Source of the DNA: CAYMUL01 sp964393605 | GTDB lineage: Bacteria; Bacteroidota; Ignavibacteria; Ignavibacteriales; Ignavibacteriaceae | Assembly: GCA_964393605.1 (NCBI GenBank) | Contig: CAYMUL010000027.1 | Coordinates: forward strand, 1-43,727 | DNA: 43,727 nt | Reading direction: 5' to 3' | Part shown: piece by piece, positions 14,944 through 23,552 of the stretch | How the letters are laid out: every line of letters begins with the position of its first letter | Position numbering within the stretch: position 1 is the first letter of the stretch | The notes under the pieces: generated by a model | Database searches by the model: none | What the model was told of the DNA's origin: nothing | Seen by the model: the letters and a program-made list of their open reading frames with translations, nothing else | Program-made: the position numbers and the translations under genes

Positions 14944-16167
14944 TTAAATTCTTGAAATAGTCAGTTTAGCCAATTCGATTTTACGTTGGTTCGAGCGAAG
15001 AATATGAAAAGTATATCTATCAAATTGAACAATCTCACCTTGCGAGGGAATTATTCCGGAATTCGCAGTAATGAAACCGGCGATTGTTTCATAATCACCG
15101 ATTGGAAGATCAAGTTTGAATTCATCATTCAGTAAATCAATTTCCACTTTCCCGCTGACGAGATAAGTATTGTCGTCAATTTTTCGCATAATATTTTCAT
15201 CGATGTCGTACTCATCTTTTATTTCGCCGAAGAGTTCTTCGATAATATCTTCGGTTGTAACGATACCGCTAGTGCCACCGAATTCATCGACAACAACAGC
15301 AATGGAAACTCCTTTCTCTAAAAAATCGTTGAGCATGTCGAGACTTTTTTTCGATTCCGGTACAAAAAGAATTTCTCGCACAAGTATTTTTAAACTCGAG
15401 GGTTCTTTATAAAGATCATAAGCGAGGACAACACCTTTTATGTTATCCATATTTTCTTCGTACACAATAATTTTGGAATAACCCGATTCGATGAACGATT
15501 GTATCACTTCATCCATTGAACTTTCGAGTTCCACACCGACAATTTCGGTACGGGGACGCATCGCTTCGCTAACGTTTTGTTCCTTCAAATCAAAAACTTT
15601 TCTTATGATTTCGGAATCTTGTTTATTCACGATACCCGCATCCTGGCTTTCTTTTACAAGCATATCAAGATCATCGCGATCAAATAAATTTGAGATTGTC
15701 TCCTGACTTAAATTTTTTGTTGCAGTCAATTTTTTTGTAATGGCTTCTGTTAATCGGTTTATCGGTGAGAGTATTAGTGAGATAAACCTGAGTGGAATTG
15801 CAACAAACATGAAGAAGGCATCGGGAATTTCTCGTGCAAAATATTTTGGAAGTAACTCACCGAAAATGAGAAGTATAAAAGTTGATATGAAAAGAATCTC
15901 CCATTCGTTAAACGCAAAAAAAGTTTTGAGTAAAATTGCGCTCAATGAAGCGTACGCAATGTTTGCAATATTATTCCCCACAAGCAAAGTAGAGAAAAGA
16001 TTTTCCGGATTGTGTGCGAAAAAATGAGCCTGCTTCGCCCCAAATCTATTTGTACGCGCACGCAGTTCCAGCTTGATTTTATTGGATAGAACATACGCCA
16101 TCTCCGAACCGGAAAAGAATGCGCTCAGCAATATCAAAATTAAAAGTGAGATAATATCGGAGAACAT
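14944..16167 (-). CDS. CNNM/CorC-family membrane protein with CBS pair
   Basis: 407 residues from ATG 16167, chosen because it forms a TGATG overlap with the preceding gene and starts at the first helix (MFSDIISLLILILLSAFFSGSEMA). Residues 1-170 are the DUF21/CNNM transmembrane domain (FFSGSEMAYVLSN, LLVGNNIANIAYASL). Then come two CBS domains (MRPRTEIVGVELESSMDEV and GVSIAVVVDEFGGTSGIVTTEDIIEELFGEI), and a C-terminal CorC_HlyC domain (TYLVSGKVEIDLLNDEF...). Family members are linked to magnesium or cobalt efflux and were once called hemolysins. Confidence 0.9.
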   Translation of the reverse strand: MFSDIISLLILILLSAFFSGSEMAYVLSNKIKLELRARTNRFGAKQAHFFAHNPENLFSTLLVGNNIANIAYASLSAILLKTFFAFNEWEILFISTFILLIFGELLPKYFAREIPDAFFMFVAIPLRFISLILSPINRLTEAITKKLTATKNLSQETISNLFDRDDLDMLVKESQDAGIVNKQDSEIIRKVFDLKEQNVSEAMRPRTEIVGVELESSMDEVIQSFIESGYSKIIVYEENMDNIKGVVLAYDLYKEPSSLKILVREILFVPESKKSLDMLNDFLEKGVSIAVVVDEFGGTSGIVTTEDIIEELFGEIKDEYDIDENIMRKIDDNTYLVSGKVEIDLLNDEFKLDLPIGDYETIAGFITANSGIIPSQGEIVQFDRYTFHILRSNQRKIELAKLTISRI

Positions 16168-16613
16168 CAATAAACTTTCATGACAGAAATTGAATTGTAG
16201 ATTGCATAAATTTTTTCTCCACCGCAATCAACATTGATTTTAATATCAACCGGTATATCCACAGTAACAGTTGTTGGTTTCATTTTCTCTTTCGGAGTAA
16301 CTAAATATTTTAGTGCATAATTATTTTTAATTGAGTCATAATCAATTCCATCTAATTTCGCGAATGCGGCGGCAGAATATTTTTTATTTTCATCTTGAAA
16401 AATTTCGAAGGTTGCATCCAGTTCAGTTTCGATTTCGCAAGTGTCTTCAACATCAATCTGAAAATAACCGGCAAACAGAAACGAACCTTCACCTCCCGGC
16501 ATTAAATCAACCCACGCTTCCATTTTGTTCGGAGAAATTATTAGACAATCTTCATAAAAAGAAGAAGAGCATCCGGCGAAATAAAAAATTAGTGCGAAGA
16601 AAATTAATTTCAT
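16167..16613 (-). CDS. Small lipoprotein of unknown function
   Basis: 148 residues from ATG 16613 (MKLIFFALIFYFAGCSSS), which gives a classical lipoprotein signal peptide with lipobox FAGC; the longer frame to 16679 would overlap the UbiA gene. No family was recognised. The mature part is acidic with two further cysteines (DTCEIETE and VDCGGEK) and is predicted mostly beta. Both ends form TGATG overlaps with neighbours (UbiA upstream, CorC-like downstream), so it is a bona fide member of the operon. Cellular place: periplasm, membrane-anchored after Lgt processing. Confidence 0.72.
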   Translation of the reverse strand: MKLIFFALIFYFAGCSSSFYEDCLIISPNKMEAWVDLMPGGEGSFLFAGYFQIDVEDTCEIETELDATFEIFQDENKKYSAAAFAKLDGIDYDSIKNNYALKYLVTPKEKMKPTTVTVDIPVDIKINVDCGGEKIYAIYNSISVMKVY

Positions 16614-17494
16614 CAATTCCCCAAAATGTGATAGACAATTAGAATAGTTGCTGTAACATATGCAATTCCGTTTAACCACATTGATCTATCGCCAAGTAAA
16701 AGTTCAACAGTGTTTTCACCCTTATCGTTCATATAAACAAGATACATATATCTAAAAATTCCGAAAGCGACGAAAGGAGTTGTATAAATCAAATGCTCGG
16801 TTTCAAACAGCGAAACGGTTCGTGGCGATACAGAATAAAGAGCGTAAGAAATAATTAAACCGGCGGCGGCAATTGTTCCAAGTTGTTCCGTAAATCGAAC
16901 CGAATACTCATTCAATACTTTTCTCGTGCCGCTCATTCCTTCGTTTTCATTGGAGACAATTTCAGAGCGCCGTTTCATCACAGCCAAAAATAGAGAAAGG
17001 AACATCGTTGTTAAAATTAGCCAACTTGAAATCTCTACATGAATTACAAACGCTCCGGCGGTAACGCGAAGCATGAATCCAGATGCAATTGTAAAAATAT
17101 CTACCAACACAATATTCTTTAAAATGAATGAATAAAAAATATTCAACACAAGATAGCTTAGCGCGAGCAATGAAAAATAAATCGGCAGATTATAGGTAAA
17201 AATGAATGCAACGACAAACAGTGCCGATGCAAACACAATAGCACTTGAAACCTTGATACTCCCCGTTGCCAGCGGTCTATATTTTTTTACGGGATGCATT
17301 CGATCTGCTTCAACATCGACAATGTCGTTGATGATGTACACGACGGAGGAAATCAAACAGAAAACAAAAAGTCCGAGCAATGCCGGCATGTAAAAATTCT
17401 GTTGAAAAAGATGTTTCGAATAAACAAGCGGAACTAAAACAAAGATATTTTTAATCCATTGCGAAACGCGGGCTAATTTTATAAAGTCGTTCAA
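16613..17494 (-). CDS. UbiA-family prenyltransferase, resembling decaprenyl-phosphate phosphoribosyltransferase
   Basis: 293 residues with eight or nine hydrophobic segments. The first aspartate motif is NDIVDVEADRMHPVKKYRPLATG (residues about 56-78), which resembles the DPPR synthase branch (Rv3806c type) more than quinone or heme prenyltransferases: NDxxDxxxDR followed by HPxKxxRPxAxG. That branch transfers phosphoribose to polyprenyl phosphate as the first step toward polyprenyl-arabinose donors. The start is TTG at 17494, giving a 4-bp overlap with the mutase stop, with GAGGAG 11 bases upstream. If correct, it points to arabinofuranose or a related pentose in a surface glycan. Confidence 0.75.
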   Translation of the reverse strand: MNDFIKLARVSQWIKNIFVLVPLVYSKHLFQQNFYMPALLGLFVFCLISSVVYIINDIVDVEADRMHPVKKYRPLATGSIKVSSAIVFASALFVVAFIFTYNLPIYFSLLALSYLVLNIFYSFILKNIVLVDIFTIASGFMLRVTAGAFVIHVEISSWLILTTMFLSLFLAVMKRRSEIVSNENEGMSGTRKVLNEYSVRFTEQLGTIAAAGLIISYALYSVSPRTVSLFETEHLIYTTPFVAFGIFRYMYLVYMNDKGENTVELLLGDRSMWLNGIAYVTATILIVYHILGN

Positions 17495-19143
17495 AAGATA
17501 GCAGACTCCTCATAAATGCCAAACACTTCTTTCAATTCGCTAACCATTTCACCGAGCGTAACGTAATTGTGCGCCGCTTCTACGAACACAGGCATAAGAT
17601 TTTTTCCGTCAACTGCCGCTTCATTTATTTTTTGTAAGGAAGAATTTGCGGCTTCCGTGTTGCGGCTTTGTTTCAACTCTGCAAGACGGCTACGCTGAAT
17701 TTTTTCTACTTCGGGGGAAATGTATAAAATCGGAATATCAACCTTTTCATTCGCGTCAATAAATTCATTAACGCCAACAATAATTTTTTCTTTTCGTTCT
17801 ACTTCTTTTTGATAACGGTATGCCGAATCGGCAATTTGTTTTTGAAAATAGCCTGCATCAATTGCATTTATTACACCGCCGAGAGAATCAATCTCTTCAA
17901 ATATTCGGAGAGTCTCCTGTTCCATTTTGTTTGTCAAACTTTCTACAAAATAACTTCCTCCGAGAGGATCGACAGTGTTGATTAATCCTGTTTCATACGC
18001 AATTAATTGTTGGGTTCGAAGTGCAATCTTCACTGCTTTTTCACTTGGCAGAGCGAGAGTTTCATCCATTGAATTTGTATGCAACGATTGCGTTCCGCCG
18101 AGTACTGCGGCGAGTGCTTGCAACGCGGTTCGCACAATGTTGTTCTCAGGCTGTTGTGCAGTCAAAGTACATCCTGCAGTCTGCGTGTGAAAGCGCATCC
18201 ACCATGAACGATCACTCTTCGCTTTATACACATCTTTCATTCGCCGCGCATAAATTCTGCGCGCAGCACGATACTTCGCAATCTCTTCAAAAAAATCGAG
18301 ATGAGAATTAAAGAAGAAAGAAATTCTCGGCGCGAATTCATCCACATCCATTCCTCTTTCAATGCACGCCTCGATATATGCAAATCCGTCCGCAAGAGTG
18401 TATGCAAGTTCCTGCACTGCCGTTGAACCTGCCTCGCGAATATGATAACCGCTAACGGAGATTGGATTGAATTGCGGAACTTCATTCGCACAATACTCAA
18501 CCATATCAACAATGATTCTCATTGAAGGATTGGGTGGGAAAATATATTCTTTCTGCGCGATGTACTCTTTCAAAATATCGTTCTGTAAAGTTCCGCGCAA
18601 AGATTTTAAATCGACTCCCTGTTTCTGTGCGACTGCAAGATAGAAAGCAAATATCATCGCCGCGGGAGAATTGATTGTCATACTCGTTGAAACTTCTGCA
18701 AGAGGAATTTCATTGAAGAGAGTTTCCATATCTTGTAGAGAAGAAATAGAAACGCCGCAAATACCAACTTCCCCCTGACTTAGTTCGGCGTCGGAATCCC
18801 ATCCCATCAAAGTCGGTAAATCGAATGCAACAGATAAACCGGTTTGTCCGTTCTTCAAAAGATATTTGAAACGTTGATTAGTATCTTCGGGAGAACCGAA
18901 ACCGGCAAACTGCCGCATCGTCCAGATTTTTCCTCTGTATCCGTTAGAATGAATTCCGCGCGTGAAAGGAAAATTCCCCGGGAAATTTAAATCCCGTTCG
19001 AAGTCAATATTTTCAATATCATCGGGGTTGTAGCAAACATCAATCGGTACACCGCTCACAGTTGTGTATTTCATTCCGATGTCTCTCGACTTCGAAACTT
19101 TCTCAAAATATTTCTTTTTAAGATCGGCAAATCGGTCATTCAT
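17491..19143 (-). CDS. Cobalamin-dependent acyl-CoA mutase large subunit, isobutyryl-CoA mutase type
   Basis: 550 residues from ATG 19143, which has AGGA upstream; the longer frame to 19188 lacks family residues. It is the TIM-barrel substrate subunit of the methylmalonyl-CoA mutase family, with TGLSVAFDLPT, QNDILKEY, HTNSMDETLALP and DPLGGSYFVE. The C-terminal B12-binding domain is absent, as in two-subunit enzymes, and no small subunit is in the window. Two positions that set specificity read Phe79 (TMRQFAGF) and Gln197 (EYIAQKEY), the pair found in isobutyryl-CoA mutases, where methylmalonyl-CoA mutases have Tyr and Arg. The reaction would be isobutyryl-CoA to n-butyryl-CoA. It overlaps the UbiA gene by 4 bp. 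Confidence 0.88.
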   Translation of the reverse strand: MNDRFADLKKKYFEKVSKSRDIGMKYTTVSGVPIDVCYNPDDIENIDFERDLNFPGNFPFTRGIHSNGYRGKIWTMRQFAGFGSPEDTNQRFKYLLKNGQTGLSVAFDLPTLMGWDSDAELSQGEVGICGVSISSLQDMETLFNEIPLAEVSTSMTINSPAAMIFAFYLAVAQKQGVDLKSLRGTLQNDILKEYIAQKEYIFPPNPSMRIIVDMVEYCANEVPQFNPISVSGYHIREAGSTAVQELAYTLADGFAYIEACIERGMDVDEFAPRISFFFNSHLDFFEEIAKYRAARRIYARRMKDVYKAKSDRSWWMRFHTQTAGCTLTAQQPENNIVRTALQALAAVLGGTQSLHTNSMDETLALPSEKAVKIALRTQQLIAYETGLINTVDPLGGSYFVESLTNKMEQETLRIFEEIDSLGGVINAIDAGYFQKQIADSAYRYQKEVERKEKIIVGVNEFIDANEKVDIPILYISPEVEKIQRSRLAELKQSRNTEAANSSLQKINEAAVDGKNLMPVFVEAAHNYVTLGEMVSELKEVFGIYEESAIF

Positions 19144-19241
19144 AACTTTTTCCTTCTTATAGATTTCATAATGAAAGAGGGATAACATAAAACAAGATTT
19201 TTCATTGCAAATTTATGAAACTGAATTTTGAATTTTCAAAA

Positions 19242-21080
19242 TTAAGTTCTGCCAAATCTCCTATCAAATTCGTCGAGAGAAATTTTAACGACAATCGGTC
19301 TGCCATGCGGGCAAACATAGGGCATCGAAGTTGCGAAGAGCTGGTCAATCAGCACTCTCATTTCTTGTTGATTAAGTTTATCTCCGGCTTTGATGGATGC
19401 CTTGCACGCAAATGATTTTGCAAGGTTATCCCTTTGTTCAAGTTTTTTTATTTTTTGATTTTCGATATACTCATCAATCATTTGAGTTAACACATCTTCC
19501 TCTTCGCCATTTTTAATGTCTTGCGGAACGCCTTCGAGGATGATCGTGTTATCACTAAAATATTTTATTGCAAATCCGAGACGGTTGAGATAGCTATCCA
19601 ACTCTTTTACAATTAAAAAACTTCCGGGATCGAGTTTTATAGTTTTTGGAAAAAGAAGTTGTTGTGAAAAAGGAAAATTGGCTTCGAAAAGTTTTAAAAC
19701 TTTTTCGTAAAGAATTCTTTCATGCGCTACGTGTTGATCGATAATCATCAATCCGCTTTTGATTTCGGAAAGAATATATTTTTGATGCAGTTGAATTATG
19801 AAACCTGTCTCTTCGGTTCTTCCCGGAGAGGAAGAGATTGTCAAAACACTTTTAGCGGCGATTCTTTCTGCGGCATCGAACGGTTCTTCCAACGGTACAT
19901 CGCTTCTTCTATCAACTGTTGCGGAGATTTGTCCGAACAACAATTCAATATCATCGGAAGAATATGGAATTGGCTTTGGAGAAGATGGACGCGCCGGTCG
20001 ATCTTCAAAATTTTTTTTCTCAGTAAAAACGAATGGATCAAATTGGAGTTTTGTGCCGTCAGCTTTTTCACTAAAACTCAAATTCGGAACGAGGTCGTGT
20101 GAAGCAAGCGATTTACGCACAACCGAAACCACAAAAGCATAGATATCATTCTCATCTTCAAAACGAACTTCATATTTTGAAGGATGCACATTCACATCAA
20201 CTTTTGATGGATCAACATCGAGAAACAAAATGAAGAATGGGTATTCTCCTTTTTCCACAACATTTTCGTAAGCGGAAAATACTGCATGATTAACTTGTTT
20301 GCTCTGGATTAATCTCTTATTCAAGAAAAGATATTGCTCACCGCGCGCACGCTTTATTAATGAGGGTTTGCCGATGTATCCTTGCAAAGAAATATATTCT
20401 GTAATTTCATTCACCGGAATCAGCGCATTCAACATCGACTCGCCAAAAACGGATTGAATCCGCTCGTCGATAGCCGCGATTGGATAATTAAAAATCAACT
20501 CTTCATCATTATAAAATTTAAAAAAGATATTCGGGTAGATGAGCGCAATTTTTTTGAAGATGTCGATTAATCGTTTTAGCTCGGTTGAATCTGAACGAAG
20601 AAAATTTCTTCTCGCCGGCGTATTGTAAAAAAGATTTTTTACAGAAACAGAAGTTCCTTTCGGGAATGATCCTTTTTCTTTCGTGATTTTTTCTTCTTCT
20701 TCAATTCTAATTAAAGTACCGATTTCATCTTCGCGCCGCTCGGTTCGAATTTCGAATTGGCTTACTGAAGCAATTGATGAAAGTGCTTCTCCTCTGAAGC
20801 CGAGAGAGCGAATCGCAGTCAAATCGTCGAATGTTTTTATTTTGCTCGTCGCATGTTTTTTTATTGAGACGAGTGCATCTTCTTCGGACATACCTTCGCC
20901 GTTATCAATAACTTGAAGTAAAGATTTTCCTGCGCCTTTGATGATAACTGAAATTTCTGTTGCGCCTGCATCTATCGAATTTTCCAGCAATTCTTTCAAT
21001 GCTGATTCGGGGCGTTGCACAACTTCCCCCGCCGCAATTTTGTTCACGAGTGAATCGGGAAGAATATTGATTTTAGACAT
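19242..21080 (-). CDS. mutL: DNA mismatch repair protein MutL with endonuclease motif
   Basis: 612 residues from ATG 21080 (MSKINILPDSLVNKIAAGEV), the family N-terminus; it overlaps folA by 8 bp. The GHKL ATPase has KELLENSIDAGA (29-40), VIDNGEGM (57-64), RSLGFRGEALSSI (91-103) and NLFYNTPARRNF (149-160). The C-terminal domain has the endonuclease motif DQHVAHERILYE (448-459), plus ACKASIKAGD and CPHGRP, which are metal-binding segments of nicking MutL proteins. It should therefore make strand nicks itself, as expected in organisms without MutH. Next in the string is the mutase after a 98-bp gap with no terminator seen. Confidence 0.97.
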   Translation of the reverse strand: MSKINILPDSLVNKIAAGEVVQRPESALKELLENSIDAGATEISVIIKGAGKSLLQVIDNGEGMSEEDALVSIKKHATSKIKTFDDLTAIRSLGFRGEALSSIASVSQFEIRTERREDEIGTLIRIEEEEKITKEKGSFPKGTSVSVKNLFYNTPARRNFLRSDSTELKRLIDIFKKIALIYPNIFFKFYNDEELIFNYPIAAIDERIQSVFGESMLNALIPVNEITEYISLQGYIGKPSLIKRARGEQYLFLNKRLIQSKQVNHAVFSAYENVVEKGEYPFFILFLDVDPSKVDVNVHPSKYEVRFEDENDIYAFVVSVVRKSLASHDLVPNLSFSEKADGTKLQFDPFVFTEKKNFEDRPARPSSPKPIPYSSDDIELLFGQISATVDRRSDVPLEEPFDAAERIAAKSVLTISSSPGRTEETGFIIQLHQKYILSEIKSGLMIIDQHVAHERILYEKVLKLFEANFPFSQQLLFPKTIKLDPGSFLIVKELDSYLNRLGFAIKYFSDNTIILEGVPQDIKNGEEEDVLTQMIDEYIENQKIKKLEQRDNLAKSFACKASIKAGDKLNQQEMRVLIDQLFATSMPYVCPHGRPIVVKISLDEFDRRFGRT

Positions 21081-21558
21081 TGCGCCTCGTATAATAAAAT
21101 ACTTCGAACTGTTCATGGTTTTCAGTCTGCGTGATAGTCCATTCTTTTTCATCAAAAAACGGGAAGGCAATTGAACCTTCAGCTTCAAATTTCATGCGGG
21201 ATAAAATCATTTCATCCGCAGTGTTTAACGCAAGTTTATAAATTTTAGCTCCGCCGGTGATAAAACATTTTTCAAAATTTTTTGCCTCACAAAATGAATA
21301 CGCTTCTTCAAGATTGTTAAAAATCTTAACGCTTTCATCTTCAAAAAAATAATTTTTGTTTGACGTGATAACGATGTTAGTTCTTTCGGGCAAAGGTTTT
21401 CCGAGACTTTCGAAAGTAATTCTTCCCATTATAATCGGGTAGCCGATCGTAGTTGATTTGAAGTGTTTGAATTCTTCCTTCACATGCCACGGCATAGAGC
21501 CATCGGCACGACCGATAATTCCGTTGCTCGCAATCGCCGCGATAATAATTTTTTTCAT
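21073..21558 (-). CDS. folA: Dihydrofolate reductase
   Basis: 161 residues from ATG 21558 (MKKIIIAAIASNGIIGRADGSMPWH); the longer frame to 21588 overlaps thyA. It has the NADPH/folate-fold signature GSMPWHVKEEFKHFK, IIMGRITFESLGKPLPER and FITGGAKIYKLAL. The catalytic acid position holds Glu (in KEEFKHFK) rather than the Asp of E. coli DHFR, as in vertebrate enzymes. Together with thyA it closes the thymidylate cycle: ThyA makes dihydrofolate and FolA reduces it back to tetrahydrofolate. Confidence 0.95.
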   Translation of the reverse strand: MKKIIIAAIASNGIIGRADGSMPWHVKEEFKHFKSTTIGYPIIMGRITFESLGKPLPERTNIVITSNKNYFFEDESVKIFNNLEEAYSFCEAKNFEKCFITGGAKIYKLALNTADEMILSRMKFEAEGSIAFPFFDEKEWTITQTENHEQFEVFYYTRRNV

Positions 21559-21571
21559 GACAAAATAAATT

Positions 21572-22408
21572 TCAAACTGCAACTTCAAATTTTATTTTCG
21601 GGTGAGATTGATAGCCGATTAATTCGAAGTCTTCAAACTTTAAATCGTCGATCGGTTTATTAGCAATTTTGAGTTGCGGCAGTTGCATCGGTTCACGCTT
21701 CAATTGTTCATGCAAACCTTTCAAGTGATCATACTTTTCCATTTCGGTTCCTTCATCGCCCACATAAATATGCGCATCAACGATTGTGTGAGAAAAATAT
21801 CCCAGCTCCAATTCAGTCTCGTGCGCAATTATTTGTGTTAGGATTGAATACGCGGCAAGATTAAATGGAATGCCGAGAGCAATATCTCCGCTTCGTTGAG
21901 TTAAATGGCAGTTCAATTTTCCGTCATTCACATTGAATACAAAACTATAATGACACGGCGGAAGTTTACTGCTGATTGCATTCCCCGGCTCCCAAGCTGA
22001 AACGACAAGCCGACGGCTGTTCGGGTTTCTTTTTATTTCATCAATTACATATTGAATTTGATCGACTTCTTTTATTTCCCAACCGGAACCATTTTTTTGT
22101 GCGGAAGGAAATTTGCGCCAATAATAACCGTAGGCAGTTTCAAGATTTCCATTTTCATCAGCCCACGCATCCCAAATTTTTGTGTGTTGCCGTAAATTTC
22201 TAATATGATTTTCGCCGGAGAGATACCAGAGAACTTCGTGGAGGAGCGATTTCCATTCCATCTTTTTCGTGGTTAGAAGCGGGAATCCGTTTTGTAAATT
22301 TACTTTATAATGTGCGCCAAAATAAGAGATTGTATCAACACCGGTTCGACTTGGTTTTCTTACGCCTTCTTCAATAACAGTCTTTACTAAGTTTAAATAT
22401 TCTTTCAT
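21572..22408 (-). CDS. thyA: Thymidylate synthase
   Basis: 278 residues from ATG 22408 (MKEYLNLVKTVIEEG). Catalytic Cys152 lies in LPPCHYSF, followed by CHLTQRSGDIALGIPFNLAAYSILTQIIAHE and HTIVDAHIYVGDE, the canonical ThyA signatures; RRLVVSAWEP binds the phosphate of dUMP. It converts dUMP to dTMP using methylene-tetrahydrofolate. It has the short 'LETAYGYYWRKF' connection typical of the 260-280 residue bacterial form. folA follows after 13 bp. Confidence 0.97.
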   Translation of the reverse strand: MKEYLNLVKTVIEEGVRKPSRTGVDTISYFGAHYKVNLQNGFPLLTTKKMEWKSLLHEVLWYLSGENHIRNLRQHTKIWDAWADENGNLETAYGYYWRKFPSAQKNGSGWEIKEVDQIQYVIDEIKRNPNSRRLVVSAWEPGNAISSKLPPCHYSFVFNVNDGKLNCHLTQRSGDIALGIPFNLAAYSILTQIIAHETELELGYFSHTIVDAHIYVGDEGTEMEKYDHLKGLHEQLKREPMQLPQLKIANKPIDDLKFEDFELIGYQSHPKIKFEVAV

Positions 22409-22496
22409 TCTCAAATTAAAATTAAATGCAAGTTAATGATAAATGCTTTTTCGGGAAAGGGAGATAATTCTAAAATGTAAAGAAGAACTGATAATA

Positions 22497-23552
22497 TCAG
22501 CTTGATTTTAAGATTGAAATCGCTTTGTTGAAAACCGAATCCACTTCAATTCCTCCTTCTCCTTCGAAGAAACAATTTTTGGGATTTCCGCCGCAAAATT
22601 TTCTACAATAATTTTCTTCGGGAAGGATTACTTCCGCTTTGTTGCCGGTGGGTTTCCATAAAGTTGGGCTACATGCAGGCAAAGGACAGAATAGGGTAAG
22701 TGTCGGTGTGCCGACGGCACCTGCAACGTGCGATGGTCCGGTTGAGGATGAAATTAACAAATCGCAAATAGAAATAATTCCGACCAACTTTTTCTGCGAA
22801 GAGACATCGGGATAAATTACTCCCTCGAGCGCGTTAATTTCAACGGGAATTTTATGATCCGTTACAATCACCGAGATTTCGTTTGTTGAGAGAAATTTTG
22901 CGATAAGTTTTTTGTAGCGTTCAGGTTTCCAATTTGGTGTAGAGTTTCCGTAAGTTGAATGAATCGCAACCAAATATTTTTTTCCGCCCAAAATTTTTTC
23001 TCGCTCCGATTTGAAAAATTTTCGGGTAGAATCATCGAGAAAAATCTGTGAATCACAACTTCGAACTTCGACGCCAATTTTGCGTGCGAAATCCAAACAG
23101 TAATCTGCTTCGTGTCTCAACGGATTGAGATTTCGCCTGTACACGCTTTTTGTGTTTGTAATGAATTGATAAAATTTATTTCCGACACCGAAGTGTAATT
23201 TTATTCCGCAAAAAAATAAAAGCCAGTTGATTCGCTCGGTCGGCAAAAGTGAAAAAGAGTGAGTAAAATTGCGGCGACGGATGAGATTCGCAAGCTCGCG
23301 CCAATGAATAATTTTCGCTTCCGCATCGTCGATGGAAATTATTTCGTCGATAAAAGGATTGTTACTTAAAATATCTTTTGCGTAATTTCGTACCAGCATG
23401 ACTACAAAAGAATTTGGAAAACTATTTTTTATCTCGCGCGGAAGAGCAGTAGATAAAATGACATCGCCTAATCTGTCCGGGCGAACAATTAATACTCGCG
23501 GATACTTCGGAGATATATCGTGAGCAATATCGTTTATCTTACTTCCGGGCAT
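22497..23552 (-). CDS. Glycosyltransferase family 9 (heptosyltransferase-like)
   Basis: 351 residues. The N-terminal Rossmann strand VLIVRPDRLGDVILSTALP and the C-terminal donor site SSSTGPSHVAGAVGTPTLTLF are the hallmarks of GT9 enzymes that add heptose or similar sugars to lipopolysaccharide core at the inner membrane. Cysteines at the C-terminus (CRKFCGGNPKNC) are a variation also seen in some relatives. The ATG at 23552 is the only plausible start before the conserved RPDRLGD strand. It lies 33 bp inside the divergent GT4 gene, so the two 5' ends overlap. thyA starts 88 bp downstream. Confidence 0.9.
   Translation of the reverse strand: MPGSKINDIAHDISPKYPRVLIVRPDRLGDVILSTALPREIKNSFPNSFVVMLVRNYAKDILSNNPFIDEIISIDDAEAKIIHWRELANLIRRRNFTHSFSLLPTERINWLLFFCGIKLHFGVGNKFYQFITNTKSVYRRNLNPLRHEADYCLDFARKIGVEVRSCDSQIFLDDSTRKFFKSEREKILGGKKYLVAIHSTYGNSTPNWKPERYKKLIAKFLSTNEISVIVTDHKIPVEINALEGVIYPDVSSQKKLVGIISICDLLISSSTGPSHVAGAVGTPTLTLFCPLPACSPTLWKPTGNKAEVILPEENYCRKFCGGNPKNCFFEGEGGIEVDSVFNKAISILKSS

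Noticed and set aside
17491..19143. Complete single-chain methylmalonyl-CoA mutase
   Set aside because: The frame ends after the TIM barrel with no B12-binding DxHxxG motif, and the specificity residues are Phe and Gln.
20938..21174. Plus-strand open frames opposite mutL and folA
   Set aside because: The minus strand carries complete, motif-rich MutL and DHFR in the same interval.
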